DNA of 64,000 nucleotides from Paracoccus sp. TOH (GCF_030388245.1 NZ_CP098361.1:557001-621000), one strand, 5' to 3'. Shown: positions 33,664 to 44,297, counted from the first letter of the stretch. The notes: generated by a model from the letters alone, not told the origin. Numbers and translations: made by a program.

Positions 33664-33810
33664 GATGACACCACCCGTTCCGATCAGGGCTTTGTCCGCA
33701 TGCCGGACGCCGAGTTCGAGGCGATCCTGACGCGCACGGCGGAAGAAGGCGCAAAACGCGCACTGGCGGATATCGGCCTCGACGGCGAAGAGGCCGCGCC
33801 GCCGGATTAA
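33664..33810 (+). pseudogene. Small phage-associated protein remnant
   Basis: The frame reads DDTTRSDQGFVRMPDAEFEA and ends GEEAAPPD before TAA. It resembles small phage-cluster proteins (DUF6127-like, from memory) that follow DUF2793 genes. No start codon is available in this frame after the upstream stop, and the usual C-terminal half is missing. It is a second scrap of the same phage-derived block, immediately before the copper cargo. Confidence 0.45.
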
Positions 33811-33837
33811 GCGGCGATGGCCGACAATGCCCCGCAG

Positions 33838-34287
33838 TCAGACGGAGGGGCGGCTGCCTGGCAGGGGTGCCCTCGCGGGTGCCGGCCGATGCTCCGGGGC
33901 CGCTTGCTCGAAGTCGCAGAGGATCGGGCAGTCGGGCCGGTGGTCGCCCGCGCAGGCGTCCGCCAGCGTCGTGAGCGTGGTGACCATGTCCTCCATCTCG
34001 GCGATCCGATGCCGCAGCTCCTCGATGTGCTGAAGAGCGACGCGCTTGACATCGCCGCTCTGCCGGCTGCCGTCACGCCAGAGGTTCAGGAGCTTCTGGA
34101 TCTCGGGCACCGAGAAGCCCAGATCGCGCGCGCGACGGATGAAGCGCAGCATGTGGACGTCGGTGTCCGAATAGTCGCGATAGCCCGATTGGGTCCGGTT
34201 GGCGGGAGGGATGAGGCCGGTCTGTTCGTAGTAGCGGATCATCTTGGCGGAGACTCCCGAGGCGTGGGCTGCTTGTCCGATGTTCAT
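33838..34287 (-). CDS. cueR: Copper-responsive MerR-family regulator CueR
   Basis: This 149-residue regulator has the MerR helix-turn-helix (MNIGQAAHASGVSAKMIRYYE), a dimerisation helix and the metal loop CAGDHRPDC, in which Cys112 and Cys120 match the two Cu(I) ligands of CueR. It senses +1 metal ions and twists MerR-type promoters into activity. Three matching promoter/operators lie in this cargo, at 37050, 37102 and 43217. It is 155 bases downstream of copA on the same strand, so it may be co-transcribed. Confidence 0.93.
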   Translation of the reverse strand: MNIGQAAHASGVSAKMIRYYEQTGLIPPANRTQSGYRDYSDTDVHMLRFIRRARDLGFSVPEIQKLLNLWRDGSRQSGDVKRVALQHIEELRHRIAEMEDMVTTLTTLADACAGDHRPDCPILCDFEQAAPEHRPAPARAPLPGSRPSV

Positions 34288-34442
34288 GGGTGGCTCCTTT
34301 GGTTGGTGGTGAAGATGAGCGGAACGGCCGCTGGCGGAAAGATGACGTCGTGCGTGACGTGCGTGATATTGGTCATGACGGTCTTCCAGGCTAGGGGAAT
34401 GACCGGGACGCACTCTGGCGCCCCGGTCGGCGCGGGTGGCGA

Positions 34443-37004
34443 TCACTCGGCAGGTGCAAGCCGGCCGGACATGGCGGGGCTGGCGGTCGCTGGGGCCGTC
34501 GGATCGGTCCCCATCGGCGGCGTGAAGCGGCGCAGGCGGAGCGCGTTGCCGAGCACGAAGACCGAGGACAGCGCCATCGCCCCGGCGGCGAAGACCGGCG
34601 ACAGCAGAACCCCGTAGGCCGGGTAGAGCACGCCCGCCGCGACCGGGATCAGCGCGGTGTTGTAGGCGAAGGCCCAGAACAGGTTCTGCCGGATATTGCC
34701 GATCGTCGCGCGCGACAACGCGATGGCGTTGGGCACGCCCTTGAGGCTGCCCGACATCAGCACCACGTCGGCGGCCTCGATCGCCACATCCGTTCCGGTG
34801 CCGATGGCAAGGCCCACATCCGCCTCGGCCAGCGCCGGGGCGTCGTTGATGCCGTCACCGACATAGGCCAGCGTCCCATGACTGGTCTTGAGACGGCGCA
34901 CGGCCTCGACCTTGCCTTCGGGCAGCACCTCGGCCACGACCTCGTCGATGCCTAGCCGCCGGGCGATGGCTTCGGCCGTGCGGCGGTTGTCGCCGGTGAT
35001 CATCGCAACCTTCAGGCCGAGGTCGTGCAACGCCGCGATCGCGGCCGGCGTCGTCTCCTTGATCGGGTCGGCCACGGCGATGATCGCCGCCAGCTTGCCG
35101 TCGATCGCGGCGTAGAGGGGCGACTTGCCCTCGTTGCCGAGACGCTCGGCGATCTTGGCGAAACCGGCCACGTCATGGCCAAGCTCGGCCATGTAGCGGT
35201 CTGCGCCGATCTCGACGGGCTTGCCGCCGGCCACGGCCCTGACGCCGAACCCTGTCACCGACTCGAAGTTCGAGACGGCGGGCAGCGTAAGGCCTTCCCC
35301 GGCGGCCGCGTCCACGATCGCACGGGCGATCGGGTGCTCCGACTTCTCCTCGACCGCGGCGACGAGGCTCAGGACCTCGGCCCGCTCGAACCCGGCGGCC
35401 AGTTCCAGATCGGTCAGCGCGGGGGCGCCTTCCGTCAGCGTGCCGGTCTTGTCCACCGCCACGACCCTGGCATCCTTCAGCAGCTGGAGCGCTTCGCCCT
35501 TGCGGAACAGCACGCCCATCTCGGCGCCGCGCCCGGTGCCCACCATGATCGAGGTCGGCGTGGCGAGGCCCATCGCACAGGGGCAGGCGATGATCAGGAC
35601 CGCGACGGCGTTCACCAGCGCGAAGGTCAGCGCCGGGTCGGGACCGAAGAAGAACCAGATGCCGAAGGTCAGCGCCGCCACCGCCATGACGGCCGGGACG
35701 AACCACATGGTGACGCGGTCCACCAGCGCCTGGATTGGCAGTTTCGAGCCCTGCGCCTCCTCGACCAGGCGGATGATCTGCGCCAGCACCGTGTCCCCGC
35801 CGACCGCAGTGGCGCGAAAGGCGAAGGCGCCTTTCTGGTTCACGGTGCCGCCGGTCACGGCAGCGCCCGCCTGCTTCTGGACGGGGATGGGCTCGCCGGT
35901 GATCATCGATTCATCCACCCAGCTCTCGCCCTCGACCACCTCGCCGTCCACGGGGACGCGCTCGCCCGGACGGACCTCGACGAGATCGCCGGGAGCCACG
36001 TTGGCCACCGCGATGTCCTCGACGCGGCCGCCCCGGCGCACGCGCGCGGTCTTGGGCTGCAGGCCAACAAGGCGGGTGATCGCCTCGGAGGTGCGGCCCT
36101 TGGCGCGCGCCTCGAGATAGCGGCCGAGCAGGATCAGCGTCACGATAACGGCTGCCGCCTCGTAATAGACGTTGACGGTGCCCGCCGGCAGCAGGCCGGG
36201 GGCGAAGGTGGCGACAAGTGAATAACCGAAAGCCGCCAGCGTGCCGACCGCGACAAGGCTGTTCATGTCAGGCGCGCCACGGAACAGGGCGGGAAGGCCC
36301 TTCTGGTAGAAGCGGATGCCGGGGATGGCGAGGACCAGCAGCGTCAGCGCGAACTGGATATACCAACTGGCCTGCATGCCGATGGTGCCCGCGACGAGGT
36401 CATGGACGGCGGGAATGAGGTGGCTGCCCATCTCGAGGACGAAGACCGGCAGGGTCAGCGCCGCCGCCAGGATCAGGTCGCGCCGCAGCGTCTCGCGCTC
36501 GGCCTCCTTGCGGGCGTTGGCCTGCGCCTCATCGGCCCCGCCGCCGTCGATCAGCCGCGCCTCGTAGCCGGTTTCGGTGATGGCCCGCAGCAACGCGCCG
36601 GCATCGGCCGGGCCCGTGACGGTCGCGCGCTCGGTGGCGAGGTTGACGGTCGCCGAAGCAACGCCGGGCACCGCCTGCAGCGCCCTTTCGACCCGGCCCA
36701 CGCAAGAGGCGCAGGTCATCCCCTCGATGGCGATCTCGACCGCACCCTGGGGCTTGGGCACGTCATAGCCCGCGCTTTCCACCGCACCCACCAGCGCGGC
36801 ACGCTCGACCGGCGCGCTGAGACGGATGTCGGCGCGCTCGGTGGCCAGGTTGACATTTGCCGAGGCGACGCCGGGCACGGCCCGCAGCGCCTTCTCGACC
36901 CGGCCCACGCATGAGGCACAGGTCATGCCCTCGATGGACAGGCTGATCGGGGGCAGATTGATGCTGCCGGCTCCGGGCTCGCGATCTCGCGCTGGGGCGG
37001 TCAT
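34443..37004 (-). CDS. copA: Copper-exporting P1B-type ATPase CopA
   Basis: An 853-residue inner-membrane Cu(I) exporter. Two N-terminal heavy-metal-binding domains each carry GMTCASC (near residues 29 and 99). Eight transmembrane helices follow, with the CPC motif ([13 protein letters not shown], near 473), the TGE actuator motif, the phosphorylation site DKTGT at about 517, and [10 protein letters not shown]. The two metal-binding domains are close repeats of one another. It is transcribed leftward from a promoter containing a CueR box, divergent from copZ, and moves copper to the periplasm for the multicopper oxidase encoded nearby. Confidence 0.95.
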   Translation of the reverse strand: MTAPARDREPGAGSINLPPISLSIEGMTCASCVGRVEKALRAVPGVASANVNLATERADIRLSAPVERAALVGAVESAGYDVPKPQGAVEIAIEGMTCASCVGRVERALQAVPGVASATVNLATERATVTGPADAGALLRAITETGYEARLIDGGGADEAQANARKEAERETLRRDLILAAALTLPVFVLEMGSHLIPAVHDLVAGTIGMQASWYIQFALTLLVLAIPGIRFYQKGLPALFRGAPDMNSLVAVGTLAAFGYSLVATFAPGLLPAGTVNVYYEAAAVIVTLILLGRYLEARAKGRTSEAITRLVGLQPKTARVRRGGRVEDIAVANVAPGDLVEVRPGERVPVDGEVVEGESWVDESMITGEPIPVQKQAGAAVTGGTVNQKGAFAFRATAVGGDTVLAQIIRLVEEAQGSKLPIQALVDRVTMWFVPAVMAVAALTFGIWFFFGPDPALTFALVNAVAVLIIACPCAMGLATPTSIMVGTGRGAEMGVLFRKGEALQLLKDARVVAVDKTGTLTEGAPALTDLELAAGFERAEVLSLVAAVEEKSEHPIARAIVDAAAGEGLTLPAVSNFESVTGFGVRAVAGGKPVEIGADRYMAELGHDVAGFAKIAERLGNEGKSPLYAAIDGKLAAIIAVADPIKETTPAAIAALHDLGLKVAMITGDNRRTAEAIARRLGIDEVVAEVLPEGKVEAVRRLKTSHGTLAYVGDGINDAPALAEADVGLAIGTGTDVAIEAADVVLMSGSLKGVPNAIALSRATIGNIRQNLFWAFAYNTALIPVAAGVLYPAYGVLLSPVFAAGAMALSSVFVLGNALRLRRFTPPMGTDPTAPATASPAMSGRLAPAE

Positions 37005-37049
37005 GAAGGGGGTCTCCTTGAAGCTATTCCATCATCCGCCAAGGGAAAT

Positions 37050-37076
37050 AAGGGTTCCCATCGCTGGAAGGTCAAG
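37050..37076 (-). promoter_or_regulatory. CueR box and promoter for copA
   Basis: Read on the reverse strand it has TTGACC as -35, the dyad CCTTCCAGCGATGGGAA, and a -10-like ending CCCTTAT, with the long spacer typical of MerR-controlled promoters. It lies about 46-72 bases upstream of the copA start. Confidence 0.82.
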
Positions 37077-37101
37077 ACCTGTCAGGATCGATTCTTTCCT
37101 C

Positions 37102-37129
37102 TTGACCTTCCAACGATGGGAAACCCTAT
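37102..37129 (+). promoter_or_regulatory. CueR box and promoter for copZ-DUF305
   Basis: TTGACC (37102-37107) is followed by the dyad CCTTCCAACGATGGGAA and a -10-like CCCTAT. This is almost the same site as the copA one, facing the other way, so one regulator drives both divergent operons. Confidence 0.82.
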
Positions 37130-37164
37130 CTCACCTTGCATGAGACGAACCACAGGAGGCACTC

Positions 37165-37371
37165 ATGCAGTTCCACATTGAAAATATGACCTGCGGCGGC
37201 TGCGCGTGCGGCGTGACCAGGGCGATTCACACGGTTGATCCCGCAGCGAACGTCGAGGCCGATCCCCCGAAGCGCAAGGTCGTCGTCACCTCCGGGCAGC
37301 CCCGCGCCGCCTTCGAGGCCGCGCTGGCCGAGGCGGGCTTTCCCGTCGCGCCGGTGGGGACGGTCGCCTGA
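37165..37371 (+). CDS. copZ: CopZ-like copper chaperone
   Basis: A 68-residue single heavy-metal-associated domain, beginning [21 protein letters not shown] with the Cys-x-x-Cys copper site (CGGC; an extra Cys follows). It shuttles Cu(I) in the cytoplasm to CopA, and possibly to CueR. It is transcribed under a CueR box and its stop shares one base with the DUF305 gene's start (TGATG). Its length is normal for the family. Confidence 0.9.
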   Translation: MQFHIENMTCGGCACGVTRAIHTVDPAANVEADPPKRKVVVTSGQPRAAFEAALAEAGFPVAPVGTVA

Positions 37372-37775
37372 TGAACAAGCTGTCCGTTCTGTTCATGGCG
37401 ACCGCGCTTGCCGCCGCGGGCGGACTGGCCGTTGCGCAATCGCAGATCGTGGATGAAGGCGTTACGATCACGGATCGTTCGGACATGGGTCATGGCGCGC
37501 ATGGTGCGGCTGCCTCCGACAGCCCGGCAGTTCAGGCCTACATGGCCGCAAACGACCGCATGCATGCCGGGATGGCCGTCGAGTTCAGTGGCGACGCCGA
37601 CGTGGATTTCATGCGCAGCATGATCCCGCACCATCAGGGCGCCATCGACATGGCGCGCGTCGTGTTGGGACACGGCGAGGACCCGCAGATCCGTGCCCTC
37701 GCCGAAGACGTGATCGCGGCGCAGGAGGGCGAGATCGCCATGATGCGCGAGTGGCTGGCCGCCCGCGGTCAGTAA
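37371..37775 (+). CDS. Periplasmic DUF305 protein
   Basis: A 134-residue protein with a signal peptide ([23 protein letters not shown]) and a DUF305 domain with the signature [12 protein letters not shown] near residue 85 and a methionine/histidine-rich surface ([11 protein letters not shown]). DUF305 four-helix proteins are frequent in copper islands and probably bind periplasmic copper through the His-His and Met clusters; that function is inferred. It is co-translated with copZ. A strong terminator follows. Confidence 0.88.
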   Translation: MNKLSVLFMATALAAAGGLAVAQSQIVDEGVTITDRSDMGHGAHGAAASDSPAVQAYMAANDRMHAGMAVEFSGDADVDFMRSMIPHHQGAIDMARVVLGHGEDPQIRALAEDVIAAQEGEIAMMREWLAARGQ

Positions 37776-37803
37776 CAGGCTCGCGCCCCCCAAGGGATAG
37801 CGA

Positions 37804-37829
37804 GGGCCCGCCAATGAGACGGCGGGCCC
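37804..37829 (+). terminator. Bidirectional terminator between convergent copper operons
   Basis: GGGCCCGCC (37804-37812) pairs with GGCGGGCCC (37821-37829), followed by TATTGTTCT. It separates the rightward copZ-DUF305 operon from the leftward operon ending at 37902. Confidence 0.8.
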
Positions 37830-37901
37830 TATTGTTCTGACCGACCGCGGCTCGGTGCCTGGCCGGTAGCTGGCGCCGGAGCGAACTCCGGCGCCGATCG
37901 C

Positions 37902-39449
37902 TCAGCGCGCCGGGCCGCCGTAGACGATGCCGTTCGGGCGATCGCCAACCGGCACTGTCTTGACCACTTCCTGGCTCCCCACGTCGATGATCGACACGGT
38001 ATCGTCGGCGATGTTGGTCACGAACACATAGACCCCGTCCGCCGATGCCGATACTCCATGGGCGCCGCGGCCGGTGGTGATGGTCTTCACCACCTGACCG
38101 ATTGCGGTGTCGATCACGGATACGGTGTCGTTCGGCTCGGCCTCGGTGCCCTGATTGGCGACATAGACGAATTTCCCATCCTGCGTCGCGATGAGCTGGA
38201 TCGGGTTCGGCCCGACGTCGATCCTGTTCGTCACCTCGCGGGTTGAAGTGTCGATCACGGCGACGCGGTTCTCGTCGCGCAGCGAGACATAGACCTGATC
38301 GCCCGAGGGCGTGAACCCGACCTGAACCGGCGCGGTCCCGATCGGAATGCGCGCGACCTCGGACAGCGCCTGGGTGTCGATGACGGACACGGACCCGTCC
38401 TCGACATTGGCCACGTAAAGCTGGGTCTCATCCGGGCTGAGCCGTAGGCCGTGCGGATAGTCCCCCGTCGCGATACGCCCGATGACTTCGGCCCGTGCGA
38501 GATCGACGACCGCGATCTCGTCTCCGCCGGCCAAGGAGACATAGGCGCGCCCCTGCCGGTCAGCGACCACATGGGCCGGGTGCGAGCCTACCGCGACGGT
38601 CGCCTTGGGCGCCGAGAGGTTCTGCGGATCGAGAATGACCAACAGACCCTCGGCCGCACCGTCCCCGCCGTGCCCATGCCCGTCCGACCCGTGATCCCCT
38701 TCGACGGCAGGATCGCCAACGGCCAACAGCAGCTTGCCGTCAGGCGTCAGGTCGACGTTGTGGGGCGCGATCGGGATCAAAACCGTGTCGACCGCTCCGG
38801 TGGCGAGATTGATGGCGCTGATGGAATTGCCGCCTTCATTGGCGGACCAGACAGTCCCGCCGGTCTGACCAAAGGGCGCAGGTGCCTCGCCGGCCTTCGC
38901 CTCCAGCCATGCCTGCATTTCGGCGATCTCGCCTTCCTGCACCGCGATGATCTGCTCCGCCCACTCCCTTGTCTTCGGGTCGTCGCCATACTGCAGGACG
39001 ATCCGGGCCATATCGATCGCGCCCTGATGATGCGGGATCATGCCCCGGACGAAGGCGACATCCGGATCGTCGGCCATGACGCCGTCCATCATCGGTCCGT
39101 GCATTTCATTCATCGATTCGACGTAGGCCCGGGTGAAATCCGGAAGGCTTTCGTTAACCGGGGCCGCCCCGGCGTTCGGCGCGCCCATCATCCCCTGCAT
39201 CATCCCACCCTGCATCATCTGGCGCATCGCGCCCATGCATTCCGGGGTCATGGCCTGGCACTGCTCGGGCATCATCCCTTGCATGCCGGGCATCTGGCCT
39301 GAAGGCGGCGTTGGCGCGGGCGCCTGCTCCGCCTGTGCGGGCGGGGTTCCCGGGTGATGGGTGTCATGTCCGGCCTGCGCGAGAGCAGCGCCTGGCAGGC
39401 CTGCCAGCAGGCTGACAGTAAGGGCGATTACGATTGCTGTTCGGTTCAT
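37902..39449 (-). CDS. DUF305-beta-propeller fusion protein
   Basis: A 515-residue secreted fusion. A signal peptide (MNRTAIVIALTVSLLAGLPGAALA) is followed by a proline- and methionine-rich linker with repeated MPGMQGMM/MMQGGMMQ units (about 45-95). A DUF305 domain ([15 protein letters not shown] near 145) comes next, then a C-terminal seven-bladed YVTN-type propeller (190-515, with repeats like LYVANVEDGSVSVIDT). A GHGHGGDG loop adds possible metal ligands. The fusion suggests a periplasmic copper-binding protein joined to an interaction or redox scaffold. It is the last gene of the leftward copper operon. Confidence 0.85.
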   Translation of the reverse strand: MNRTAIVIALTVSLLAGLPGAALAQAGHDTHHPGTPPAQAEQAPAPTPPSGQMPGMQGMMPEQCQAMTPECMGAMRQMMQGGMMQGMMGAPNAGAAPVNESLPDFTRAYVESMNEMHGPMMDGVMADDPDVAFVRGMIPHHQGAIDMARIVLQYGDDPKTREWAEQIIAVQEGEIAEMQAWLEAKAGEAPAPFGQTGGTVWSANEGGNSISAINLATGAVDTVLIPIAPHNVDLTPDGKLLLAVGDPAVEGDHGSDGHGHGGDGAAEGLLVILDPQNLSAPKATVAVGSHPAHVVADRQGRAYVSLAGGDEIAVVDLARAEVIGRIATGDYPHGLRLSPDETQLYVANVEDGSVSVIDTQALSEVARIPIGTAPVQVGFTPSGDQVYVSLRDENRVAVIDTSTREVTNRIDVGPNPIQLIATQDGKFVYVANQGTEAEPNDTVSVIDTAIGQVVKTITTGRGAHGVSASADGVYVFVTNIADDTVSIIDVGSQEVVKTVPVGDRPNGIVYGGPAR

Positions 39450-39580
39450 TGGATTTCATCCTCTGGTTCCGGAGCACCGCCCCGGATTTGCGGGCGCGGC
39501 TCTCCATCCTGTTCGTTTGTCTTTCGGGTTTGCGCGGAGCGGCCGGAGACGTCTCTCGTCCTCGCGGCGATCCCTGCGCA

Positions 39581-39991
39581 TCACGCAGCGATGAGACGTG
39601 GCGGCTTCAGGATGCCTTCGGGTGATCGGTCGTGCGGATCAGTGCGCACAACCGTGAAAACCTCACCGTTCACGGACGGGCCGAACGTCGGCGGCGCGAC
39701 GAGAACCGCGGCGGCCAGACAGATCTGGCAGCAGTCCGCCGGACCCTGGCCACTGTCCTCGTTCAGGCAGCCTGCCGATTGATCTGCGCCATGCTCGTCC
39801 GGCAGGTGAGGGTGGGCGCAGTGGCTTGCCGTGGCGGCGACCTGCTGCTGGTGGATGGCGTGTCCGGCGGGGCCGGCATGTACCGGGACCTGCAGAACCA
39901 GGGCGCCGATGGCAAGCAGCAGGATGCAAACCGCAAACTGGCGCAATCGACCGCATCTCACCCGGAAGGCAGCTCGCACCCGCCCGGTCAT
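39581..39991 (-). CDS. CopL-like secreted Cys/His-rich protein
   Basis: A 136-residue protein with a hydrophobic signal segment (RQFAVCILLLAIGALVLQV) and a His/Cys-rich centre (HCAHPHLPDEHGAD, then DCCQICLAAAVL), ending with a proline-rich tail. This layout resembles CopL/DUF2946-type proteins encoded in copper operons, which bind metal and may regulate resistance. Family membership is by architecture, not strong identity. A similar protein is encoded at 45880. Confidence 0.6.
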   Translation of the reverse strand: MTGRVRAAFRVRCGRLRQFAVCILLLAIGALVLQVPVHAGPAGHAIHQQQVAATASHCAHPHLPDEHGADQSAGCLNEDSGQGPADCCQICLAAAVLVAPPTFGPSVNGEVFTVVRTDPHDRSPEGILKPPRLIAA

Positions 39992-40155
39992 GCGCCACTT
40001 TCCTTCCCGGCGGCACGCCGGGCCAGTGCGATGTCGCGTTCACGTCTCCCGCCACCCGACGCCGCGAGACCGCCCCGCTGACGGAGGCAAGCCGCCTCGG
40101 CCAGGTGCTGTTTCGGATCATTCGCAAGTCGGGCGATCATGTCGGCAGCCCCGTG

Positions 40156-40659
40156 TCAGATTTCCCGTGGACCGAGAAAGCGCCCGAAGCTCCGGACGGT
40201 CGGGCCGAACAGGAACGCTTCATAGGGCTCGGGATCGACGCCCGGAAAATCCATGCCGGGCGAGCCGGCCGGCATGCCGGGAACGGCCAGCCCCGTCGCG
40301 TCAGGCCGCTCGGCCAGAAGGCGGCGGATGGCTGCGGCAGGCACATGGCCCTCGACCACGTAGCCGCCCACCTCGGCGGTGTGGCAGGAGGCCAGTTCGG
40401 CCGGGACGCCGAGCCGCTGCTTGAGGCTGTCCATATCGGAGGATTCTACCACCTTCACCGGGAAGCCTGCGGCCTCGATATGCGCGACCCAGCCATCGCA
40501 GCAGCCGCAGGATGGATCCTTGCTGACGCTCACCAGCGGCAGCGCTTCGGCATGTCCCCGCCTTGGCATGGACATCAGCAGGGGCAGCGCGCCGGCAGCG
40601 GCCAGAACGGTGCGCCGGCTGATGGGGTGATCGTTTCTCATCGTCAAACCTCGTTTCAT
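40156..40659 (-). CDS. DUF411 periplasmic metal-binding protein
   Basis: A 167-residue protein with a Tat-like signal (RRTVLAAAGALPLLMSM) and the DUF411 core: VSKDPSCGCCDGWVAHIEAAGF, a Cys-rich thioredoxin-like motif, then ASCHTAEVGGYVVEGHVP and later LAVPGMPAGSPGM. DUF411 (CopG-type) proteins of copper and silver loci are thought to reduce or sequester periplasmic copper. Either ATG at 40659 or 40641 could start it. It lies just downstream of the second ATPase in the same operon. Confidence 0.85.
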   Translation of the reverse strand: MKRGLTMRNDHPISRRTVLAAAGALPLLMSMPRRGHAEALPLVSVSKDPSCGCCDGWVAHIEAAGFPVKVVESSDMDSLKQRLGVPAELASCHTAEVGGYVVEGHVPAAAIRRLLAERPDATGLAVPGMPAGSPGMDFPGVDPEPYEAFLFGPTVRSFGRFLGPREI

Positions 40660-40761
40660 GGATTCATTATCTCGCCGTCACGGTCCGGGCGCGACGCACG
40701 AAGGGGTGAGCAGGTGCTTGCATGCTGCGGCATGGTGCCGGCAGAGGCGCGCCAGCGGGCA

Positions 40762-43167
40762 TCACAGCTTCACCCTCCGCAGCCGAGCGGCATTGGTGAT
40801 CACGCTGACCGAGGACAGCGCCATGGCGGCCGCCGCGATGATCGGCGACAGCAGGATGCCGAAGAACGGATACAGCACCCCGGCCGCGACCGGCACGCCC
40901 AGAGCGTTGTAGATGAAGGCGAAGAACAGGTTCTGGCGGATATTGCCCATGACCGCTTCCGACAGCTTGCGGGCGCGGACGATGCCGGTCAGATCGCCCT
41001 TGAGCAATGTGACGCCCGCGCTTTCCATCGCCACATCGGTGCCGGTGCCCATGGCGATGCCAACGTCCGCAGCGGCCAGCGCCGGGGCGTCGTTGACGCC
41101 GTCGCCGGCCATCGCCACCACCTCGCCCGCCGCCTTGTGCCGCTGCACGACCGCGCTCTTCTGGTCGGGCAGCACCTCCGCCTCGACCTCGTCGATGCCG
41201 AGCTGGCGCGCGACGGCCTTCGCCGTGGTCCAGTTGTCGCCGGTGAGCATCACCACGCGGATGCCCTGCTCCTTGAGCGCGGCGAGCGCCTCGGGCGTCG
41301 ATGGCTTGACCGGATCGGCGATGGCAAAGATGGCCGCAACCTGCCCGTCCACCCCCATGAAGATCGCGGTTGCGCCGTCCTCGCGCAGCCGGTCGGCCTC
41401 ATCGGCCAGCGGCGCGACATCGACGCCCTGCTCGGCGAGGAACTTGGCATTGCCAAGGGGAATGCGCTTGCCCTCGACCACTCCGAGCGCGCCCTTGCCG
41501 GTGGGTGAGTCGAAATCCGCGACCGGTGCGAGTTCAAGGCCGCGCTCCTCGGCCGCCCGCACGATGGCCAGCGCCAACGGATGCTCGCTGGCGCGTTCGA
41601 CACTGGCGGCAAGGCGCAAGGCTTCTTCCTCGGTAAAGCCAGCAGCCGGAACGATGGCGGTGACGGCGGGCCGGCCCTCGGTCAGGGTGCCGGTCTTGTC
41701 GACGATGATGGTGTCGACCTTCTCCATATGCTCCAGCGCCTCGGCGTTCTTGATCAGCACGCCCGCCTGCGCGCCGCGCCCGACGCCGACCATGATCGAC
41801 ATCGGCGTCGCCAGCCCCAGCGCACAGGGGCAGGCGATGATCAGAACCGAGACCGCCGCGATGAGACCGAACGAGAAGCGCGGCTCGGGACCCCAGATCG
41901 ACCAGGCGATGAAGGCGAGCACCGCGACCACGATCACCGCCGGGACGAACCAGCCGGAGACCTGATCGGCCAGCCGCTGGATCGGCGCGCGGCTCCGCTG
42001 CGCCTCGGCGACAAGCTGGACGATCTGCGACAGCATGGTGTCGCGGCCGACCTTCTTCGCCTCGATCACCAGCGCGCCGGACTGGTTCATGGTGCCGCCG
42101 ATGGCGGTGGCGCCGACCTCCTTGGTCACCGGCATCGACTCGCCGGTCACCATCGATTCATCGACGGCGCTGCGACCCTCGAGCACCTCGCCATCGACCG
42201 GAACCTTCTCGCCGGGCCGCACCCGCAGGCGGTCGCCGACATGAACGGTGTCGAGCTGAACCTCCTCCTCGGTGCCGTCGTCGCGGATGATCCGGGCGGT
42301 CTTGGGGGCAAGGTCGAGCAGCGCGCGGATCGCGCCGCTGGTGCTCTCTCTCGCGCGCAACTCCAGCACCTGCCCGAGCAGCACGAGCACGGTAATGACC
42401 GCCGCCGCCTCGAAATAGACCGCGACCGAGCCGTCGGGCTGGCGGAACTGGTCAGGAAAAATGCCCGGCGCCAGCGTCGCCACGACGCTGTAGATCCAGG
42501 CCGTGCCGGTGCCCATGGCGATCAGGGTGAACATGTTGAGGCTGCGGTTGACCAGCGACTGCCAGCCGCGCTGGAAGAATGGCCAGCCCGCCCAGAGAAC
42601 GACTGGCGTGGCGAGGAGCAGTTGCAGCCAGTTCGAGGCCTGCTGACCGATGGCGTGGGTCAGCCCGAAAAGATGCCCGCCCATCTCGAGGACGAACACC
42701 GGGATCGTCAGAGCAAGGCCGATCCAGAACCGGCGCGTCATGTCGATCAGTTCTACATTCGGCTCTGCCTCTAGGCTGACCAGAACCGGCTCCAGCCCCA
42801 TGCCGCAGATCGGGCATGATCCGGGCCCGACCTGCCGGATCTCCGGGTGCATCGGGCAGGTGTAGATCGTCCCTTCGGGAACCGGCTCTGCCTTGGCCGC
42901 CGCGGCGGCCGGATCGAGATAGCGTTCCGGCTCGGCCAAGAACTTCGCCCGGCACCCGGCCGAGCAGAAGTAATATGGCCGACCGGCATGCTCGGCCTTG
43001 TGCTGGGTCGTGTGGGGATCGACCATCATTCCGCAGACCGGGTCCTTGACCTTGTGCGTGTCGTCCTGCGCGGCGGCTGCGTGGTCATGCGCGTGATCAT
43101 GCACATGTCCGTGGGCCGAATGGGCGTGAGTCTGGTTCTGGTGATCGTGTTCCGTCTTGCTGGTCAT
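40762..43167 (-). CDS. Heavy-metal P1B ATPase with YHS and YTCPMHP domains
   Basis: An 801-residue copper/silver ATPase differing from CopA in its N-terminus. A histidine-rich leader ([16 protein letters not shown]) comes first, then a YHS-like domain ([21 protein letters not shown]), then a heavy-metal-binding domain ([19 protein letters not shown]), as in SilP/CopF-type pumps. The membrane CPC motif ([12 protein letters not shown], near 444), DKTGT near 489 and [10 protein letters not shown] are intact. I chose the ATG at 43167 after GAGGAG. The upstream in-frame extension covers its own CueR box, so it cannot be coding in practice. Confidence 0.93.
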   Translation of the reverse strand: MTSKTEHDHQNQTHAHSAHGHVHDHAHDHAAAAQDDTHKVKDPVCGMMVDPHTTQHKAEHAGRPYYFCSAGCRAKFLAEPERYLDPAAAAAKAEPVPEGTIYTCPMHPEIRQVGPGSCPICGMGLEPVLVSLEAEPNVELIDMTRRFWIGLALTIPVFVLEMGGHLFGLTHAIGQQASNWLQLLLATPVVLWAGWPFFQRGWQSLVNRSLNMFTLIAMGTGTAWIYSVVATLAPGIFPDQFRQPDGSVAVYFEAAAVITVLVLLGQVLELRARESTSGAIRALLDLAPKTARIIRDDGTEEEVQLDTVHVGDRLRVRPGEKVPVDGEVLEGRSAVDESMVTGESMPVTKEVGATAIGGTMNQSGALVIEAKKVGRDTMLSQIVQLVAEAQRSRAPIQRLADQVSGWFVPAVIVVAVLAFIAWSIWGPEPRFSFGLIAAVSVLIIACPCALGLATPMSIMVGVGRGAQAGVLIKNAEALEHMEKVDTIIVDKTGTLTEGRPAVTAIVPAAGFTEEEALRLAASVERASEHPLALAIVRAAEERGLELAPVADFDSPTGKGALGVVEGKRIPLGNAKFLAEQGVDVAPLADEADRLREDGATAIFMGVDGQVAAIFAIADPVKPSTPEALAALKEQGIRVVMLTGDNWTTAKAVARQLGIDEVEAEVLPDQKSAVVQRHKAAGEVVAMAGDGVNDAPALAAADVGIAMGTGTDVAMESAGVTLLKGDLTGIVRARKLSEAVMGNIRQNLFFAFIYNALGVPVAAGVLYPFFGILLSPIIAAAAMALSSVSVITNAARLRRVKL

Positions 43168-43216
43168 GTTCACGCCTCCTCGGCGTTTCCTGAGCTTGCG
43201 TTTCGTCTGTTCTGCG

Positions 43217-43239
43217 CCTTCCAATCGCTGGAAGGTCAA
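43217..43239 (-). promoter_or_regulatory. CueR box upstream of the second ATPase
   Basis: On the reverse strand TTGACC is followed by the perfect dyad CCTTCCAGCGATTGGAAGG. The half-sites match those of the copA and copZ boxes. It lies about 50-72 bases before the ATG at 43167 and after the CDF stop. Confidence 0.8.
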
Positions 43240-43268
43240 GAGGTGATTGGATTCCGGAGTTCCTGCCG

Positions 43269-44240
43269 TCAGTGACTACCGTGGACCTTTCCGACGCTGG
43301 CCCGTCCTGACCCGGCATGTGACCGCGTGATGTCGATGTCGGCCGCGGTCTCCTCACCATCGAGACAGTATTCCTCGATCTGCAACGTCGAGAAGTAGAT
43401 GTTGAACTGCTGGCGCAGAAGATTGTTCGCCTGCCGCAGCACCCGCTCGCCGTCCTGCCAGTTCCGAACGCAGATATGGCTCGAGAAGACATTGCGCCCG
43501 GATGTCAGGCTCCAGGCATGGACGTGATGCACGTCCGTCACCCCCTCCAATTGCCGGATGGCCTCGATGGCGGCTTCCAGGTCGAGGTCTTCCGGCGTGC
43601 CTTGCAGCAGGATGTGCAATGCCTCGCGCAGAATGCCCCAGGAGGCCCAGAGCAGCACCAGTCCGAAGGCCATGCCAAGCAGAGGATCGATGGCCATAAA
43701 GCCCGTGAACCGGATCACCAGCGCAGAGATGATGATCAGGAAGCTGCCGACGAAGGTCTGCAGGATGTGCCAGTAGGCGCCGCGCATGTTCAGGTTGCCC
43801 TTCTGGCGCTCGTACAGCAGCCAGAGCGCGACAAGCTCGGTGGCGATCCCGCCCGCAGCGGCAAACAGCATCGGCGTCGTGGCCAGCTCGATCGGCTCCA
43901 TGAGGCGCATCGCGCCCATCCACAGCACCAAAAGCGCCATCGCGACGAGAAACAGGCCGTTGAAAAGGGCGCCGAGGATCTCGGCCCGGACATAACCGAA
44001 GGTGCGCGCGGGGCTGGATTTCCGCTCGGTCAAGCGTAGCGCGACCAGCGCGATGAGCACGCCGCCCACGGCCGAGAAGGTGTGAAAGGCATCGGAGATG
44101 ACGGCGACCGAGCCCGTCCAGATGCCGATTCCCAGCTCGATGACAAAGTAAAGGCCGGTGAGCCAGCCCGAGATGACAAGCGCCTTGCGATCGCCGCCCA
44201 CGGGCATGTGACCGGCATGGCCGCCGTGAGACATCGACAT
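43269..44240 (-). CDS. Cation diffusion facilitator (CDF) transporter
   Basis: A 323-residue CDF antiporter with a His-rich N-terminus ([12 protein letters not shown]), six membrane helices and a C-terminal cytoplasmic domain ([16 protein letters not shown]). The transport-site residues expected in TM2 (SDAFHTFS) and TM5 are present. CDF members export Zn, Co, Cd or Fe. The specificity here is uncertain, but the operon links it to copper stress. It lies 57 bases downstream of the multicopper oxidase gene. Confidence 0.9.
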   Translation of the reverse strand: MSMSHGGHAGHMPVGGDRKALVISGWLTGLYFVIELGIGIWTGSVAVISDAFHTFSAVGGVLIALVALRLTERKSSPARTFGYVRAEILGALFNGLFLVAMALLVLWMGAMRLMEPIELATTPMLFAAAGGIATELVALWLLYERQKGNLNMRGAYWHILQTFVGSFLIIISALVIRFTGFMAIDPLLGMAFGLVLLWASWGILREALHILLQGTPEDLDLEAAIEAIRQLEGVTDVHHVHAWSLTSGRNVFSSHICVRNWQDGERVLRQANNLLRQQFNIYFSTLQIEEYCLDGEETAADIDITRSHAGSGRASVGKVHGSH

Positions 44241-44297
44241 GAGTCCGCCTCCTTGTTGCTGAGGGAGAACGCCGGGATCCGGCGTTCTAGGTTTGGC

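Noticed and set aside
34340..34460. Plus-strand peptide frame in the gap between cueR and copA, faintly like the peptide at 18374
   Set aside because: The similarity is limited to a hydrophobic V/I/M run and VFQ. It has no convincing ribosome-binding site and lies in a likely mRNA of the opposite strand.
35025..36221. A 398-codon plus-strand frame inside copA
   Set aside because: Antisense shadow of the CopA ATPase; the reverse strand has all P1B-ATPase motifs.
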